A stretch of DNA of 64,000 nt from Desulfobacterales bacterium (lineage in GTDB: Bacteria > Desulfobacterota > Desulfobacteria > Desulfobacterales > JAEINQ01), in assembly GCA_016342285.1 (NCBI GenBank), contig JAEINQ010000014.1, positions 42,717 through 106,716 on the forward strand, read 5' to 3'. Numbering within the stretch: the stretch's first letter is position 1; each line of letters opens with the position of its first letter. Below the pieces are notes generated by a model that worked only from the letters and a program-made list of their open reading frames with translations, was not told the origin of the DNA and did no database searches. The position numbers and the translations under genes are program-made. Below, piece by piece: positions 1 to 9,595 of the stretch.

Positions 1-1351
1 GAATGAGCTGCACCAGGGGAAGTCCCGCCGGGCAAATATAGGAGCAGGACCCGCATTCGAAACAGGCCATGATGTTATACGTTCGGGCCAGGTTGAGCTG
101 ATTGAGCCGGGAGGCCATGGCTATCTTGGTCGGCACCAGATTCATGGGGCAGACGTCCACGCACCGGCCACACCGGACGCAGACGGTCTGGTCCACGTGC
201 CGGATTTCTTCGTGGGTCAAAACGGTGATACCGCTGGTCCCTTTGGTGACCGGAATGTCGGGGTTGGTAAAGGCAAATCCCATCATGGGGCCGCCGGCGA
301 TCATGCGCGCGGCGGTTTTTCGAAGCCCGCCGCAAAAGTCGATGAGTTCGCCCATGGCAATGCCCATGGGGACCAGCAGGTTCTTGGGCTGGACGATGCC
401 GCCTCCGGTGACACTGACCACCCGGTGGGTCAGGGGAAGGCCGCGCATGACCCCCCGGGCCACGCTGGTTACCGTGGCCACGTTGCTCATGGCCACGCCG
501 ATATCCGAAGGGAGCCCCCCCAGGGGAACCTCTTTGCCAAGCACCGCCTTGATCAGGTGTTTTTCGCTTCCCTGGGGGTATTTGGTCTTGAGCAGGGCGA
601 TGTGGATGCCGGCACCGGATGCGGTCCGGCGAAGGGCGGCCACGGCTTCCAACTTGTTGTCCTCAATGCCGATATAGGTCTTTTTGGCCCCCACGGCCCG
701 GGCTGCCAGCAAGGCTCCGGCGACCACCGCCTCGGGGGCCTCCACCATAAGCCGGTAATCGGTGGTCAGGTACGGTTCGCACTCGCAGCCGTTGACCATC
801 AGGGTGTGGATCGGCTTCTGGTCGTTGGGGCTGATCTTGACATGGGTGGGAAAGGCCGCGCCGCCGAGGCCCACGATGCCCGCATCATGAATGGCCTCGG
901 TGATCGTTTCCGGCGCCATGGCCTGGTAGGACTTTTGGGGCCATTTCCCGCCAAAGAGCTGGTCCCACAAGGCCTGGCCGGAAACCTGGTCCCCTTCGGT
1001 CTTGATGGCAATGGCCTGAAGGTGCCGGCCATTGGCCAGGGTGACCGTTTCCATTTTTTGAACAACGCCTGAAACCGGGGCGTGCAGGGAGGCGGAGATA
1101 AAGGCTTCGCCCTTGCCGATCATCTCCCCGAAAACCACCGACTGTCTGGCCTTGACCAGCGGGGTGCACGGCCCGCCGATATGCTGGAGCAGGGGCAGGA
1201 CCACCTTTTTCGGCGGGGGCATGATTTCGATGGGCGAATCGGCCGCAAACGCCTTTTGCTCCGGCGGGTGGACCCCGTGGGCAAAGGTGCCCCGGCCGGG
1301 GAAACTGCCGGTCATATCGTAATCTTTGAACCGTTTTTTAAGTAAGGCCAT
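1..1351 (-). CDS. rnfC: Electron transport complex subunit C (RnfC), partial
   Basis: RnfC is the peripheral, NADH-facing subunit of the ion-pumping ferredoxin:NAD oxidoreductase of the inner membrane. The reading frame runs without a stop from an ATG at 1349-1351 to the window edge, so the C-terminus is missing (about 450 residues are present). The N-terminus starts MALLKKRFKDYD, followed by an RnfC barrel-sandwich stretch (HPPEQKAFAADSPIE) and a central Nqo1-like, Gly-rich segment containing VGLGGAAFPTHVK. Two 4Fe-4S motifs are visible: CVRCGRCVDVCP (around 150-190) and CFECGSCSYICP (around 33-75). The remaining rnf genes would lie to the left, outside the window. It is divergent from the peptide transporter. 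The family assignment is secure. Confidence 0.93.
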   Translation of the reverse strand, partial: MALLKKRFKDYDMTGSFPGRGTFAHGVHPPEQKAFAADSPIEIMPPPKKVVLPLLQHIGGPCTPLVKARQSVVFGEMIGKGEAFISASLHAPVSGVVQKMETVTLANGRHLQAIAIKTEGDQVSGQALWDQLFGGKWPQKSYQAMAPETITEAIHDAGIVGLGGAAFPTHVKISPNDQKPIHTLMVNGCECEPYLTTDYRLMVEAPEAVVAGALLAARAVGAKKTYIGIEDNKLEAVAALRRTASGAGIHIALLKTKYPQGSEKHLIKAVLGKEVPLGGLPSDIGVAMSNVATVTSVARGVMRGLPLTHRVVSVTGGGIVQPKNLLVPMGIAMGELIDFCGGLRKTAARMIAGGPMMGFAFTNPDIPVTKGTSGITVLTHEEIRHVDQTVCVRCGRCVDVCPMNLVPTKIAMASRLNQLNLARTYNIMACFECGSCSYICPAGLPLVQLI

Positions 1352-1929
1352 GATCCGTTGTGCTCTTTTTTATTTGTGTCGGACGGCTACCAGGGGTGCC
1401 GGACCATGCATGGGTCCGTTGCAGCCATCTTTTCGCCGGATCGTGCCCCGGATCGCGTTCCCTGTCATTGACTTAAGTCAATACGCCATTGAACCCCTTA
1501 ACAAAGGCTTGGACGAGAATCAAATAGGAACTGAAATTAATAAATAAATCGAGATCATCCGCCGGCAATCAACCCCGGATCCCATGGCATTTTGGATCTG
1601 CCCCACCGCCGATTCGTATCGGGCCTTCGGCCTTGCCGCAAGATCGGCCCACCGGTCGGGAGCCGCCAGTTGATGATGTGGCTGCAAAAGAGCTAAAAAA
1701 CAGCTTGCGCTGATCTCGGACCTTGTGATTTAATCGATGAATTCATGATGCCTGCTAAGAACACAACCCTTTGCGGTCCCTTGAACACCTTCCTTCCTGG
1801 CGAGGTGGCGGCCGTTTCTCACCCATTAACGCATCAGAAAAAAAAGACAAAGCAAAGAATCTCATTCTTGGACCGGAAGATTCCGGTTTGCCCCGTCAAA
1901 TTCACATGAAACCAAAAGGAGGCGAGGAA
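1352..1929. other. Divergent intergenic region between rnfC and the peptide transporter
   Basis: This 578-bp stretch must hold the promoters of rnfC (leftward) and of the transporter operon (rightward). I see no convincing coding frame: a frame open upstream of the transporter ATG has no ribosome binding site and no signal peptide at its start, so it is an in-frame extension only. No known riboswitch or strong palindrome was recognised. Confidence 0.5.
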
Positions 1930-3537
1930 ATGTTGAGAAAAGTCAGTGTGCTCTTGATTGGTGCGATTTTCCTGTTCACCGGCCTGGCCGTTGCGGCGTC
2001 CCCCAAATCGGGCGGGACCCTGGTTTTCGGCCGGGGGGGCGACTCCGTCGGGCTCGACGCAGCCTATGAAACCGACGGCAATTCATTCATGATTTGCGAT
2101 AATATCTTCGAGGCCTTGGTGGCTTACGCCGATGAGTCCACGGCCCTGGAACCCGGCCTGGCCAAGTCCTGGGATATTTCCGCGGACGGCAAGACCTACA
2201 CCTTCCACCTGCGAAAAGGCGTTAAGTTTCACGACGGCACCCCGTTTAACGCCGATGCCGTGGTCTTTTCCATCGGCCGCATGATGAAGGACCGCAAGGT
2301 CAAATTTTTCGGCAAACCGCTGGTGATACCGGCTCAGGAGCGGACCCCCGAGTACTGGGTCTCCATGGAAATGGACGACACCATTGATTCCATCGAGGCC
2401 AAGGACGACACCACGGTGGTCTTCAACTTAAAGCGGGTCGAGGCTCCCTTCCTGGCCAATATGGGGATGGATTTTGCCGATATCATCAGCCCGACGGCAT
2501 TCATGAAAAACCCCAAAGAGTTTATCAGAATGCCCGTGGGCACCGGACCGTTCAAATTCGTCAGGTGGGTCAGGGACGATCGGATCATCCTGGAGAAAAA
2601 CAAGAACTACTGGGATAAAAAAGGCGGACCTTATCTGGACAAGCTGATCTTCCGTTCCATTCCGGAAAACTCGGTCCGGTTTCTCGAGCTCAAGACCGGC
2701 AATATCAACATCTGTCAGTTCCCCAATCCGGCTGATATCCCCATGGCCAGAAAAGACAAGGCCCTTAAGCTGTTCACCCAGCCCGGGATGAACATCGGCT
2801 ACCTCTCCTTCAATCACACCAAGAAGCTGTGGCAGGACGTTAACCTGAGAAAGGCCATTGCCCACGCCATCAACCGTAAGGCCATTGTGGACAACATTTA
2901 CCAGGGCATGGGCCAGGTGGCCAAAAACCCCATTCCGCCCACCATGTGGGGGTATAACAACGACGTTCCCGGATTCAAGTATGATCCTGAGCTGGCCAAA
3001 TCCTACCTGGCCAAGGCCGGTTATCCTGAAGGCAAGGGGCTGCCCGAGATCACCCTCTGGTCCATGCCGGTACCGCGCCCCTATAACCCCGAGGGGCTCA
3101 AGGTCGGTGTGGCCATGCTCTCGGACCTGGCCAAGGTTGGCATCAGCGCCCGGATCGTCAGCTACGACTGGGGGACCTACCTCAAACGTCAGCGCGATCA
3201 GCCCGATGACATGGATCTGTTCCAGCTCGGATGGACCGGCGACAATGGCGATCCGGACAACTTTCTGGCCGTGCTCTTTGACGGGCTGGCCTCTTCTTCC
3301 ATCCGGACCCAGTGGAAAAACGAAGCGTACCATGGCTATATGCTCGCTGGAAAACAGACGGTGGACCAGGACAAGCGGGCCGACATCTACAAGAAGGCCC
3401 TTCAGCTCATTTACGACGAGTGTGCGGTGATCAGCATTGCCCATTCCACGGTGATCTGGCCAGCCACCAAAAACGTGATGAACTTCAAACTGCATCCCAC
3501 GGCCTCGGTCCGGATGAAGGACGTCTGGCTGAAATAG
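1930..3537 (+). CDS. ABC transporter substrate-binding protein, family 5 (dipeptide/oligopeptide)
   Basis: This is the periplasmic binding protein that captures peptides, or a similar solute, for the permease encoded downstream. The ATG at 1930 has a strong AAAGGAGGCGAGG ribosome binding site, and a Sec signal peptide follows (MLRKVSVLLIGAIFLFTGLA, cleavage near VAA-SP). The frame is open 159 bases further upstream, but that part lacks a start context. The mature protein has the SBP_bac_5 layout: GGTLVFGRGGDS at its start, LAKSWDISADGKTYTFHLR and VKFHDGTPFNADAVVFS near residues 85-125, and PVGTGPFKF mid-protein. Its 535 residues are the normal length for DppA/OppA. It is first in a five-gene transport operon and followed by a strong hairpin. 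Substrate is inferred from the family and from the peptidase downstream; nickel or glutathione are alternatives. Confidence 0.88.
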   Translation: MLRKVSVLLIGAIFLFTGLAVAASPKSGGTLVFGRGGDSVGLDAAYETDGNSFMICDNIFEALVAYADESTALEPGLAKSWDISADGKTYTFHLRKGVKFHDGTPFNADAVVFSIGRMMKDRKVKFFGKPLVIPAQERTPEYWVSMEMDDTIDSIEAKDDTTVVFNLKRVEAPFLANMGMDFADIISPTAFMKNPKEFIRMPVGTGPFKFVRWVRDDRIILEKNKNYWDKKGGPYLDKLIFRSIPENSVRFLELKTGNINICQFPNPADIPMARKDKALKLFTQPGMNIGYLSFNHTKKLWQDVNLRKAIAHAINRKAIVDNIYQGMGQVAKNPIPPTMWGYNNDVPGFKYDPELAKSYLAKAGYPEGKGLPEITLWSMPVPRPYNPEGLKVGVAMLSDLAKVGISARIVSYDWGTYLKRQRDQPDDMDLFQLGWTGDNGDPDNFLAVLFDGLASSSIRTQWKNEAYHGYMLAGKQTVDQDKRADIYKKALQLIYDECAVISIAHSTVIWPATKNVMNFKLHPTASVRMKDVWLK

Positions 3538-3545
3538 GAATCGAG

Positions 3546-3592
3546 CGGGCAAAGGGCCGGAAAACGGCCCTTTGCCCGTGTGTTTTGTTTTT
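3546..3592 (+). terminator. Hairpin with T-rich tail between binding protein and permease genes
   Basis: A perfect 14-bp stem (CGGGCAAAGGGCCG with CGGCCCTTTGCCCG, loop GAAAA) is followed by GTGTGTTTTGTTTTT. It lies inside the operon and so probably acts as a partial terminator or an mRNA 3'-end stabiliser that keeps the binding protein in excess over the membrane and ATPase subunits. Confidence 0.8.
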
Positions 3593-3673
3593 GGTATTTG
3601 GTGTTTGGTGTCGCTCCGGGGGACCCGCTTTGTGACACCCTTTGTCAAAACACGAACGCAGACGGAATCGTAA

Positions 3674-4678
3674 ATGCTGGCTTATTTCATTCGACGGGTG
3701 ATGATTCTGATTCCCACCCTGCTGGGGGTTTCGATCATCGTGTTTCTCATGCTGCGCATGACGCCGGGGGATCCGGCCGAGCTGTTGCTCGGTGAACGGG
3801 CCACGGAGGAAGCGCTCCATGAAATCCGCGAACACCTGGGGCTCAACGAACCGCTCCATGTCCAGTACGGCCTGTTTTTGAAGCGGCTCATGAAAGGGGA
3901 TTTGGGCGAGACCATCTGGACCCGGCAGAAGGTCTGGGTGGAGATCAAGCACCGGTTTCCCGCCACCATCGAGCTCTCCATCATCGCTCTGGGGCTCAGT
4001 TGCTTTTTCGGCGTTCTTTTGGGCATCATCTCCGCCACCCGGCAGTACAGCGTCTTTGACTATTTAAGCATGCTCGGCGCCCTGGCCGGCGTCAGCATGC
4101 CGATCTTCTGGCTCGGCCTGGTCTTCATGCTGATCTTTTCCGTGAACCTGGGATGGCTGCCCCTGTCCGCCCGGTTGAGTATTCATATCGACCTGGAGGT
4201 CATCACCAATTTCTACATTCTCGATTCCATTTTGACCCGGAACTGGGAGGCCCTTCGAGATGTCATCTGGCACCTCATCATGCCGGCCGTGACCCTGAGC
4301 ACCATCCCCACGGCCATCGTCGCCCGGATGACCCGTTCGTCCATGCTGGAAGTGTTGCGCCAGGACTATATCAAGACGGCCAAGGCCAAGGGGCTGTCCA
4401 ATTTCATGGTGACTTTCAAGCATGCCCTGAGAAACGCCCTGATTCCGGTGGTGACCACCATCGGGCTCCAGTTCGGCATCCTTATGGGCGGCGCCATCCT
4501 CACCGAATCGATCTTTGCCTGGCCCGGGGTCGGCAAGTGGATGTACGACGCGGTCATGCAACGCGACTATATGGTGATTCAGGGGGGCACCTTGTTCATC
4601 GCCACCATTTTTGTGGTGATCAACCTGATGGTGGATGTGCTCTACGCCGTCATCAATCCGCGGATCAGCGTGCAGTAA
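3674..4678 (+). CDS. Peptide ABC transporter permease (DppB/OppB type)
   Basis: One of the two inner-membrane permease subunits. The 334 residues begin MLAYFIRRVMILIPTLLGVS, a typical first membrane helix. A periplasmic loop follows (MTPGDPAELLLGERATEEAL, then LGLNEPLHVQYGLFLKRLMKGDLG), then further helices. The cytoplasmic EAA loop that contacts the ATPases is visible as RQDYIKTAKAKGLSNFMVTF, and the end GAILTESIFAWPGVGKWMYDAVMQRDY is characteristic of the family. No strong ribosome binding site is seen upstream of this ATG. It is followed after 28 bases by the second permease. Length and motifs are normal. Confidence 0.92.
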   Translation: MLAYFIRRVMILIPTLLGVSIIVFLMLRMTPGDPAELLLGERATEEALHEIREHLGLNEPLHVQYGLFLKRLMKGDLGETIWTRQKVWVEIKHRFPATIELSIIALGLSCFFGVLLGIISATRQYSVFDYLSMLGALAGVSMPIFWLGLVFMLIFSVNLGWLPLSARLSIHIDLEVITNFYILDSILTRNWEALRDVIWHLIMPAVTLSTIPTAIVARMTRSSMLEVLRQDYIKTAKAKGLSNFMVTFKHALRNALIPVVTTIGLQFGILMGGAILTESIFAWPGVGKWMYDAVMQRDYMVIQGGTLFIATIFVVINLMVDVLYAVINPRISVQ

Positions 4679-4706
4679 AACCAATATAAGCCTTCAGCGA
4701 TCCCTT

Positions 4707-5600
4707 ATGGAAAAAGGAACAGCGAAAAATAGTCCCGAAATCCGGCACCCCATGCTGGAGCAACTCAGCCAGTTGTGGCGCAACAAGACCGCCGTGGCCG
4801 GACTGATCATCATCACCATCTTCGTGCTCACGGCGATTTTTGCGCCGGTCATCAGCCCCCACAACCCGGTGGAAACCAGCCTCTACGACCAGCTCAAACC
4901 GCCGGTGTGGCACGAAACCGGCGCCTGGAAAAACATTCTCGGGACCGATGACCTGGGGCGGGACATTCTCTCCAGGCTTATTTACGGTGCCCGGATCTCC
5001 CTGCTGGTGGCCGTGGTCAGCGTGGGCCTTGCCTTTATGCTGGGGACTTTCCTCGGCTGTGTGTCCGGGTATTATAAGGGATGGAAGGATTCGTTGATCA
5101 TGCGGATCATGGACATCATCCTGGCCTTTCCCTATATCCTGCTGGCCATCGTGATTGTGGCCTACCTCGGCCCGAACCTGAGAAACGCCATGATTGCCAT
5201 CGGCATCACCTATGTGCCGCGGTTTGCCCGGATCGTGCGCGGCAGTGTGCTGGAAGAATGCGAAAAGGACTATGTGACCGCGGCCCGGGCCATCGGCGCC
5301 CGGGACTGGCGGATTCTGTTTGTTACCATTTTACCCAATTGCCTCGGCCCGCTCATCGTCCAGACCACCCTCGGTTTTGCCTCGGCCATTCTGGATGCGG
5401 CGGCCCTGAGTTTTCTCAGCCTGGGGGCACAGCCGCCCACGCCGGAGTGGGGCGCCATGATTGCCCAGAGCCGGGCACTGATTCTTCGGGCCTCCTGGGT
5501 GATGACCTTTCCCGGTCTCGCGATCCTTTTTGCCGTGCTCGGGTTCAACCTGCTCGGCGACGGGCTCAGAGACGCCCTCGACCCGCGCCTGAGGGACTGA
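4707..5600 (+). CDS. Peptide ABC transporter permease (DppC/OppC type)
   Basis: Second inner-membrane permease subunit. I place the start at ATG 4707 ([19 protein letters not shown]), which follows the upstream stop by 28 bases; 4752 is an alternative, and the longer open frame overlapping the upstream gene is unlikely. The protein shows the OppC layout: an N-terminal helix ending in [11 protein letters not shown], the signature [20 protein letters not shown] near residues 75-95, an EAA loop ([19 protein letters not shown]) and the C-terminal [14 protein letters not shown]. It forms the heterodimeric channel with the upstream permease. Confidence 0.92.
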   Translation: MEKGTAKNSPEIRHPMLEQLSQLWRNKTAVAGLIIITIFVLTAIFAPVISPHNPVETSLYDQLKPPVWHETGAWKNILGTDDLGRDILSRLIYGARISLLVAVVSVGLAFMLGTFLGCVSGYYKGWKDSLIMRIMDIILAFPYILLAIVIVAYLGPNLRNAMIAIGITYVPRFARIVRGSVLEECEKDYVTAARAIGARDWRILFVTILPNCLGPLIVQTTLGFASAILDAAALSFLSLGAQPPTPEWGAMIAQSRALILRASWVMTFPGLAILFAVLGFNLLGDGLRDALDPRLRD

Positions 5601-5652
5601 CAGCGCGACCTCATTTTTGCCGGTGCGTTCCCGGGGGACCCTGGAACAGACT

Positions 5653-6630
5653 ATGGAAAACGACAAACTGCTGGAAATCAACAACCTGGAGACCCATTTT
5701 TTTGTGCGCGGCCATGTGGCCCGGGCCGTGGACGATGTCAGTTTTGCCATCGAACCGGGTCAGACCCTGGGCCTGGTGGGCGAGTCGGGTTGCGGCAAAA
5801 GCGTGACCGCTCACTCGATCATCCAGCTGATTCCGGACCCGCCGGGAAAGATCGTGGGGGGCCGGATCCTCTTTGACGGAGACGACCTGCTCACCTATTC
5901 CGAAGCCCGGATGCGAAAGATTCGGGGCAACGCCATCTCCATGATTTTCCAGGAGCCGATGACTTCCCTGAACCCGGTGTTCACCGTGGGCAACCAGGTG
6001 GGGGAGGTGATCCGGCTCCACAAGCGCCTTTCCCGCCAGGAAACCCGGGACCGGGTGGTGGATGTGTTCAAACTGGTGGGCATTCCGGCACCGGAAAGCC
6101 GGCTGGCCGACTATCCCCACCAGTTGAGTGGCGGCATGCGCCAGCGGGTGATGATCGCCATGGCCCTTGCCTGCAACCCCCGGCTGATGATTGCCGATGA
6201 GCCGACAACCGCCCTGGACGTGACCATCCAGGCCCAGATCCTCGATCTGATGAACACGCTCAAGACCGAGACCGGCGCGGCCATTTTGTTTATCACCCAT
6301 GACCTGGGGGTGATCGCCGAGATGGCCCAGAACGTGGCGGTGATGTATGCCGGCAAGATGATGGAGTTTGCCGACGTCAAGACCCTTTTTGCCAACCCCA
6401 AACACCCCTACACCGTCGGCTTGCTCCAGTCGATTCCGGTGCTCGGTCGGGAGACTGCCGACGGTCGGCTCAACACCATCTCCGGAACCGTTCCATCCCT
6501 GTTCAACCTGCCCACGGGCTGCCTGTTCAGCGATCGGTGCGATGATGTCTTTGACGACTGCCGTCGGGTCCGGCCGGAGATGTGCGACCTGGGGGGCAAC
6601 CATTTGGTACGGTGCTTGAAATATGCCTGA
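5653..6630 (+). CDS. Peptide ABC transporter ATPase (DppD/OppD type)
   Basis: One of two ATP-hydrolysing subunits on the cytoplasmic face. The start is ATG 5653 ([17 protein letters not shown]). Walker A is GESGCGKS, the ABC signature is [16 protein letters not shown], Walker B is [14 protein letters not shown], and the switch histidine is in [12 protein letters not shown]. The C-terminal oligopeptide-transporter extension with conserved cysteines is present ([12 protein letters not shown], then [13 protein letters not shown]). It overlaps the next ATPase gene by 8 bases, which indicates translational coupling. The 325 residues match the family. Confidence 0.93.
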   Translation: MENDKLLEINNLETHFFVRGHVARAVDDVSFAIEPGQTLGLVGESGCGKSVTAHSIIQLIPDPPGKIVGGRILFDGDDLLTYSEARMRKIRGNAISMIFQEPMTSLNPVFTVGNQVGEVIRLHKRLSRQETRDRVVDVFKLVGIPAPESRLADYPHQLSGGMRQRVMIAMALACNPRLMIADEPTTALDVTIQAQILDLMNTLKTETGAAILFITHDLGVIAEMAQNVAVMYAGKMMEFADVKTLFANPKHPYTVGLLQSIPVLGRETADGRLNTISGTVPSLFNLPTGCLFSDRCDDVFDDCRRVRPEMCDLGGNHLVRCLKYA

Positions 6631-7615
6631 TAACCAGAGCCCAAAACCCCTTCTCGACGTGCGACATATCGTCAAGCACTTCCCCATCCTGGGCGGTGTG
6701 ATGATGAAGCAGGTCGCATCGGTACGTGCGGTTGACGATGTGACCCTGACCATCAACCGGGGCGAGACCCTGGGGCTGGTGGGCGAGTCGGGCTGCGGGA
6801 AGACCACCTTTGGCCGGGTCATTCTCCGGCTCGAAGAGCCGACTTCCGGCGAGATCTATTTTGAGGGTCAGGACCTGTTGAAATGTTCGCCCCTGGAGAT
6901 GAGGGCCCTTCGAAAGAGAATGCAGATCATTTTCCAGGACCCGTTTTCTTCCCTCAACCCGCGAAAGCCCGTGTCTCAAATCATCGGCGAGCCGCTGTTG
7001 GTGCACGGCATTAAAAATCGCAGCCAGCGTGAGGCGCGGGTGCTCGAACTGCTCCGGGTCGTGGGGATGGGAAAGGAGCACATGCGCCGCTACCCCCACC
7101 AGTTCTCCGGGGGGCAGCGCCAGCGCATCGGCGTGGCCCGGGCACTGGCCCTAAACCCCGATCTGATCATCTGCGATGAGGCGGTGTCGGCGCTGGACGT
7201 GTCGATCCAGGCCCAGGTTATCAATCTGCTCGAGGACCTTCAGGCGGAATTCGACCTGACCTATCTGTTTATCTCCCATGACCTGTCGGTGGTGGAGCAT
7301 GTGAGCGACCGGGTGGCGGTGATGTACCTGGGAAAAATTGTGGAACTGGCCGACAGCCGGACCCTGTACCGCTCCCCCCTTCACCCGTATACCCAGGCCC
7401 TGCTCTCCGCTTCACCGGTGCCCGACCCCACCATTGCCCGCAAGCGGTTGATCCTCAAAGGCGACGTGCCCAGCCCCATCGATCCTCCGCCCGGTTGCCG
7501 GTTTCATACCCGGTGCCTCCATGCCGAACCGCGCTGCAGGGAAGAGATTCCAGAACTGATTGCCCACGCCGACTCCCAGGTGGCCTGCCACGGCGTGGAG
7601 GAGGGGCGGTTGTAG
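6623..7615 (+). CDS. Peptide ABC transporter ATPase (DppF/OppF type)
   Basis: Second ATPase subunit, partner of the upstream one. The start ATG lies inside the 3' end of the preceding gene. Motifs: Walker [15 protein letters not shown]-loop [13 protein letters not shown] (typical of the DppF branch), signature [17 protein letters not shown], Walker [16 protein letters not shown]-loop [13 protein letters not shown]. The C-terminal Cys-containing extension reads [16 protein letters not shown]. With the genes before it, it completes a five-part peptide importer; all five look intact. Confidence 0.93.
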   Translation: MPDNQSPKPLLDVRHIVKHFPILGGVMMKQVASVRAVDDVTLTINRGETLGLVGESGCGKTTFGRVILRLEEPTSGEIYFEGQDLLKCSPLEMRALRKRMQIIFQDPFSSLNPRKPVSQIIGEPLLVHGIKNRSQREARVLELLRVVGMGKEHMRRYPHQFSGGQRQRIGVARALALNPDLIICDEAVSALDVSIQAQVINLLEDLQAEFDLTYLFISHDLSVVEHVSDRVAVMYLGKIVELADSRTLYRSPLHPYTQALLSASPVPDPTIARKRLILKGDVPSPIDPPPGCRFHTRCLHAEPRCREEIPELIAHADSQVACHGVEEGRL

Positions 7616-7660
7616 GGGCATGGATTTCAATGGCGAATTGAACAGGAGCGTTGTCGTCCC

Positions 7661-8764
7661 ATGGAAGACCATCATCGTGAAGTATTAGACCTGACCCAGG
7701 ACCTGATCCGGTTCCGGACCACGGCGTCGCGTCCCGGGGAGATCGCCCGGTGCCTCGATTTTGTCACCGCCTACTTAGACGACCACGGCATCGGCCATCG
7801 CCGTCTGACCCATGATGGCGTGGTTTCCATCCTGGTGCCTTTCGGAGAGGGTTCGCCACGGGTGCTGCTCATGTCCCATCTGGATGTGGTCGAAGGGCCC
7901 GATGCGATATTTGAGCCGAAAATCATAGGCGACCGGCTCTTTGGCCGGGGCAGTATCGATGACAAATACGCCGTGGCCCTGTCCCTGGTGCTTTGCCGCC
8001 TCCACCGGGAGCAGATGCAAAAGCGTGGCCTTGACCCGGCAACCCTCCCCTTCGGTCTCCTGATCACCAGTGATGAGGAGACTGGCGGTGAAAGGGGCGC
8101 CAAGCCGGCCCTGGAAGCGGTCCGACCCGATTTTTGTATTGCCCTGGACGGCGGCAGCCTGGACCAGATCATCGTCAAGGAAAAGGGGATTCTCCGGCTC
8201 CGGCTGGTCGCCAGGGGCACGGCCGCCCACGGGGCTCGTCCGTGGCTGGGCAAAAACGCCATTGAGGCCCTGATGGTCGACTACCGAAACCTAGCGGGGC
8301 TGTTTGACGAAACCTCGCCGGACCATTGGCACCGGACCTTAAACCTGGGGATAATCCGCGGCGGCAAGGCGGTCAACCAGGTGCCGGACCATGCCGAAGC
8401 GGTGCTGGATATTCGTTACACGGAAACCGATGCCCCCCGGGATCTGGTGGCGCAGATCCGGGGCAGGGTTTCCAGTGAAGTGATCGTGGACGAGATCGAG
8501 CCGCTGTTTTACGGTGGTCGTTCACCCTTTCTCGACCTGCTTTTAAGCCTCTCTCCCGACACCATTACCGGCTTTGAGCACGGGGCCAGCGATGCCCGGT
8601 ATCTCATGGCCCACGGGGTTCCCGGGATTGTCTGGGGGCCCGACGGCGACCTGAGCCAGCATTCGCCCGAAGAGCACATCAACCTGCCGAGCCTGGTGGC
8701 GCTCTTTGACCGGCTTTCGGCCTTCATGACGGCGGTTTTGGAAGGCGAAGTTGCAGGCCCCTGA
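7661..8764 (+). CDS. M20 family metallopeptidase / deacylase
   Basis: Zinc-dependent amidohydrolase of the ArgE/DapE/carboxypeptidase G2 type; in this position probably a cytoplasmic dipeptidase acting on imported peptides. Metal ligands are visible in order: MSHLDVV (His with the following Asp), RGSIDDKYAV (bridging Asp), TSDEETGG (catalytic Glu with the metal Glu), DGG, and a C-terminal His in LSQHSPEEH. The dimerisation domain lies between about residues 170 and 280 (GTAAHGARPWLGKNAIEAL). The 367 residues are normal. It sits 45 bases after the ATPase gene on the same strand, so co-transcription is likely. Exact substrate is unknown. Confidence 0.85.
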   Translation: MEDHHREVLDLTQDLIRFRTTASRPGEIARCLDFVTAYLDDHGIGHRRLTHDGVVSILVPFGEGSPRVLLMSHLDVVEGPDAIFEPKIIGDRLFGRGSIDDKYAVALSLVLCRLHREQMQKRGLDPATLPFGLLITSDEETGGERGAKPALEAVRPDFCIALDGGSLDQIIVKEKGILRLRLVARGTAAHGARPWLGKNAIEALMVDYRNLAGLFDETSPDHWHRTLNLGIIRGGKAVNQVPDHAEAVLDIRYTETDAPRDLVAQIRGRVSSEVIVDEIEPLFYGGRSPFLDLLLSLSPDTITGFEHGASDARYLMAHGVPGIVWGPDGDLSQHSPEEHINLPSLVALFDRLSAFMTAVLEGEVAGP

Positions 8765-8825
8765 TTTTCCCATCGCCATCGGCCCTTCCCAGTGGCGCAT
8801 TCACGACCGCCATTCTTGATGCTCT

Positions 8826-8953
8826 CGTAAAAAGTCAGCAACATGCCCACTTTTTTGATTAACCACGAAGGACACGAAGTACACGAAGATGAAATCATTG
8901 CATATTATTAATGCACCTTCGTGTCCTTCGTGGTGAAAAATGGACTTTTTACG
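8826..8953. repeat. Dispersed hairpin repeat (CACGAAG family), copy 1
   Basis: Outer inverted repeats CGTAAAAAGTC (8826) and GACTTTTTACG (8943) enclose an inner inverted repeat, CCACGAAGGACACGAAG with CTTCGTGTCCTTCGTGG, around an AT-rich centre. Its left half is nearly identical in reverse orientation to the right flank of the copy near 41.9-42.0 kb. No gene is visible between 8765 and 9075. Confidence 0.8.
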
Positions 8954-9075
8954 GGTCTGTCATTCTTGACGGCTCCGCAAAAAAACCCGATATCTGCGTT
9001 ACGCGATTCTTTCGTCATGGCAGTAATGTTTTGCCGGGACGCCGGCCGTAGCCGGCGCCCGGGCAGGGGTCGGGG

Positions 9076-9537
9076 TTACCCCTGGTGGGGATACCAGAAT
9101 TTGACCACGTGTTGTTTTCCCTCGGCCTTGAACAGGCAGATGATGCCGTACTTGCCCTTTTGGGAGAAGGTGAAATTGGCAGCCAGAACGCCGCCGTAGT
9201 TTTTCAGGGTACCCTCCTGCTCCTTGCCGTCCGGGGCGATCACCTTGACCTTGCCCACCGCGGATTTGATTTCCGATTGGGTTTGCCCGTCCATGAGCTT
9301 GACCATGACGTGGTGGGTCGCCCCGCCTGCGTCGGTCATGTTCATGCTGGCCAGGCTCATGATCTGGAATTCGGAATGAATGTGGTCCGACATGGCCTGG
9401 TGCTTAAAATGGCCGGCCATGGCGCCTCCCGAGTCATGGGAACTCCCGTGTTTCATGGTGTGTCCGTCCATGGCCAGGGCCGGCATGCCGGAAATCACCA
9501 GGGCCAGGGTTATCAGAGAAACGATGATTGTCTTCAT
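9076..9537 (-). CDS. His/Met-rich exported protein of the Cus operon
   Basis: A small exported protein of 153 residues. I place the start at MKTIIVSLITLALVISGMPA, which gives a clean Sec signal peptide with cleavage at ALA-MD; the open frame extends further upstream without need. The first part of the mature protein is rich in His and Met (MDGHTMKHGSSHDSGGAMAG, then HFKHQAMSDHIHSEF), a typical soft-metal-binding composition. The C-terminal half looks like a small beta domain ending KFWYPHQG. It is the last gene of the cusCBA operon, 58 bases after cusA. It could serve as a periplasmic copper/silver carrier like CusF, but it does not resemble CusF in sequence; I do not recognise the family. 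Confidence 0.75.
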   Translation of the reverse strand: MKTIIVSLITLALVISGMPALAMDGHTMKHGSSHDSGGAMAGHFKHQAMSDHIHSEFQIMSLASMNMTDAGGATHHVMVKLMDGQTQSEIKSAVGKVKVIAPDGKEQEGTLKNYGGVLAANFTFSQKGKYGIICLFKAEGKQHVVKFWYPHQG

Positions 9538-9595
9538 GTGTTTTTTTCTTTCAGATGGTTGTTTGTATTCCATTTCGGAACTTGAAACGCTCAGT

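Noticed and set aside
2428..3648. 406-codon minus-strand frame opposite the peptide-binding protein
   Set aside because: Antisense to a clear SBP family gene and without recognisable motifs.
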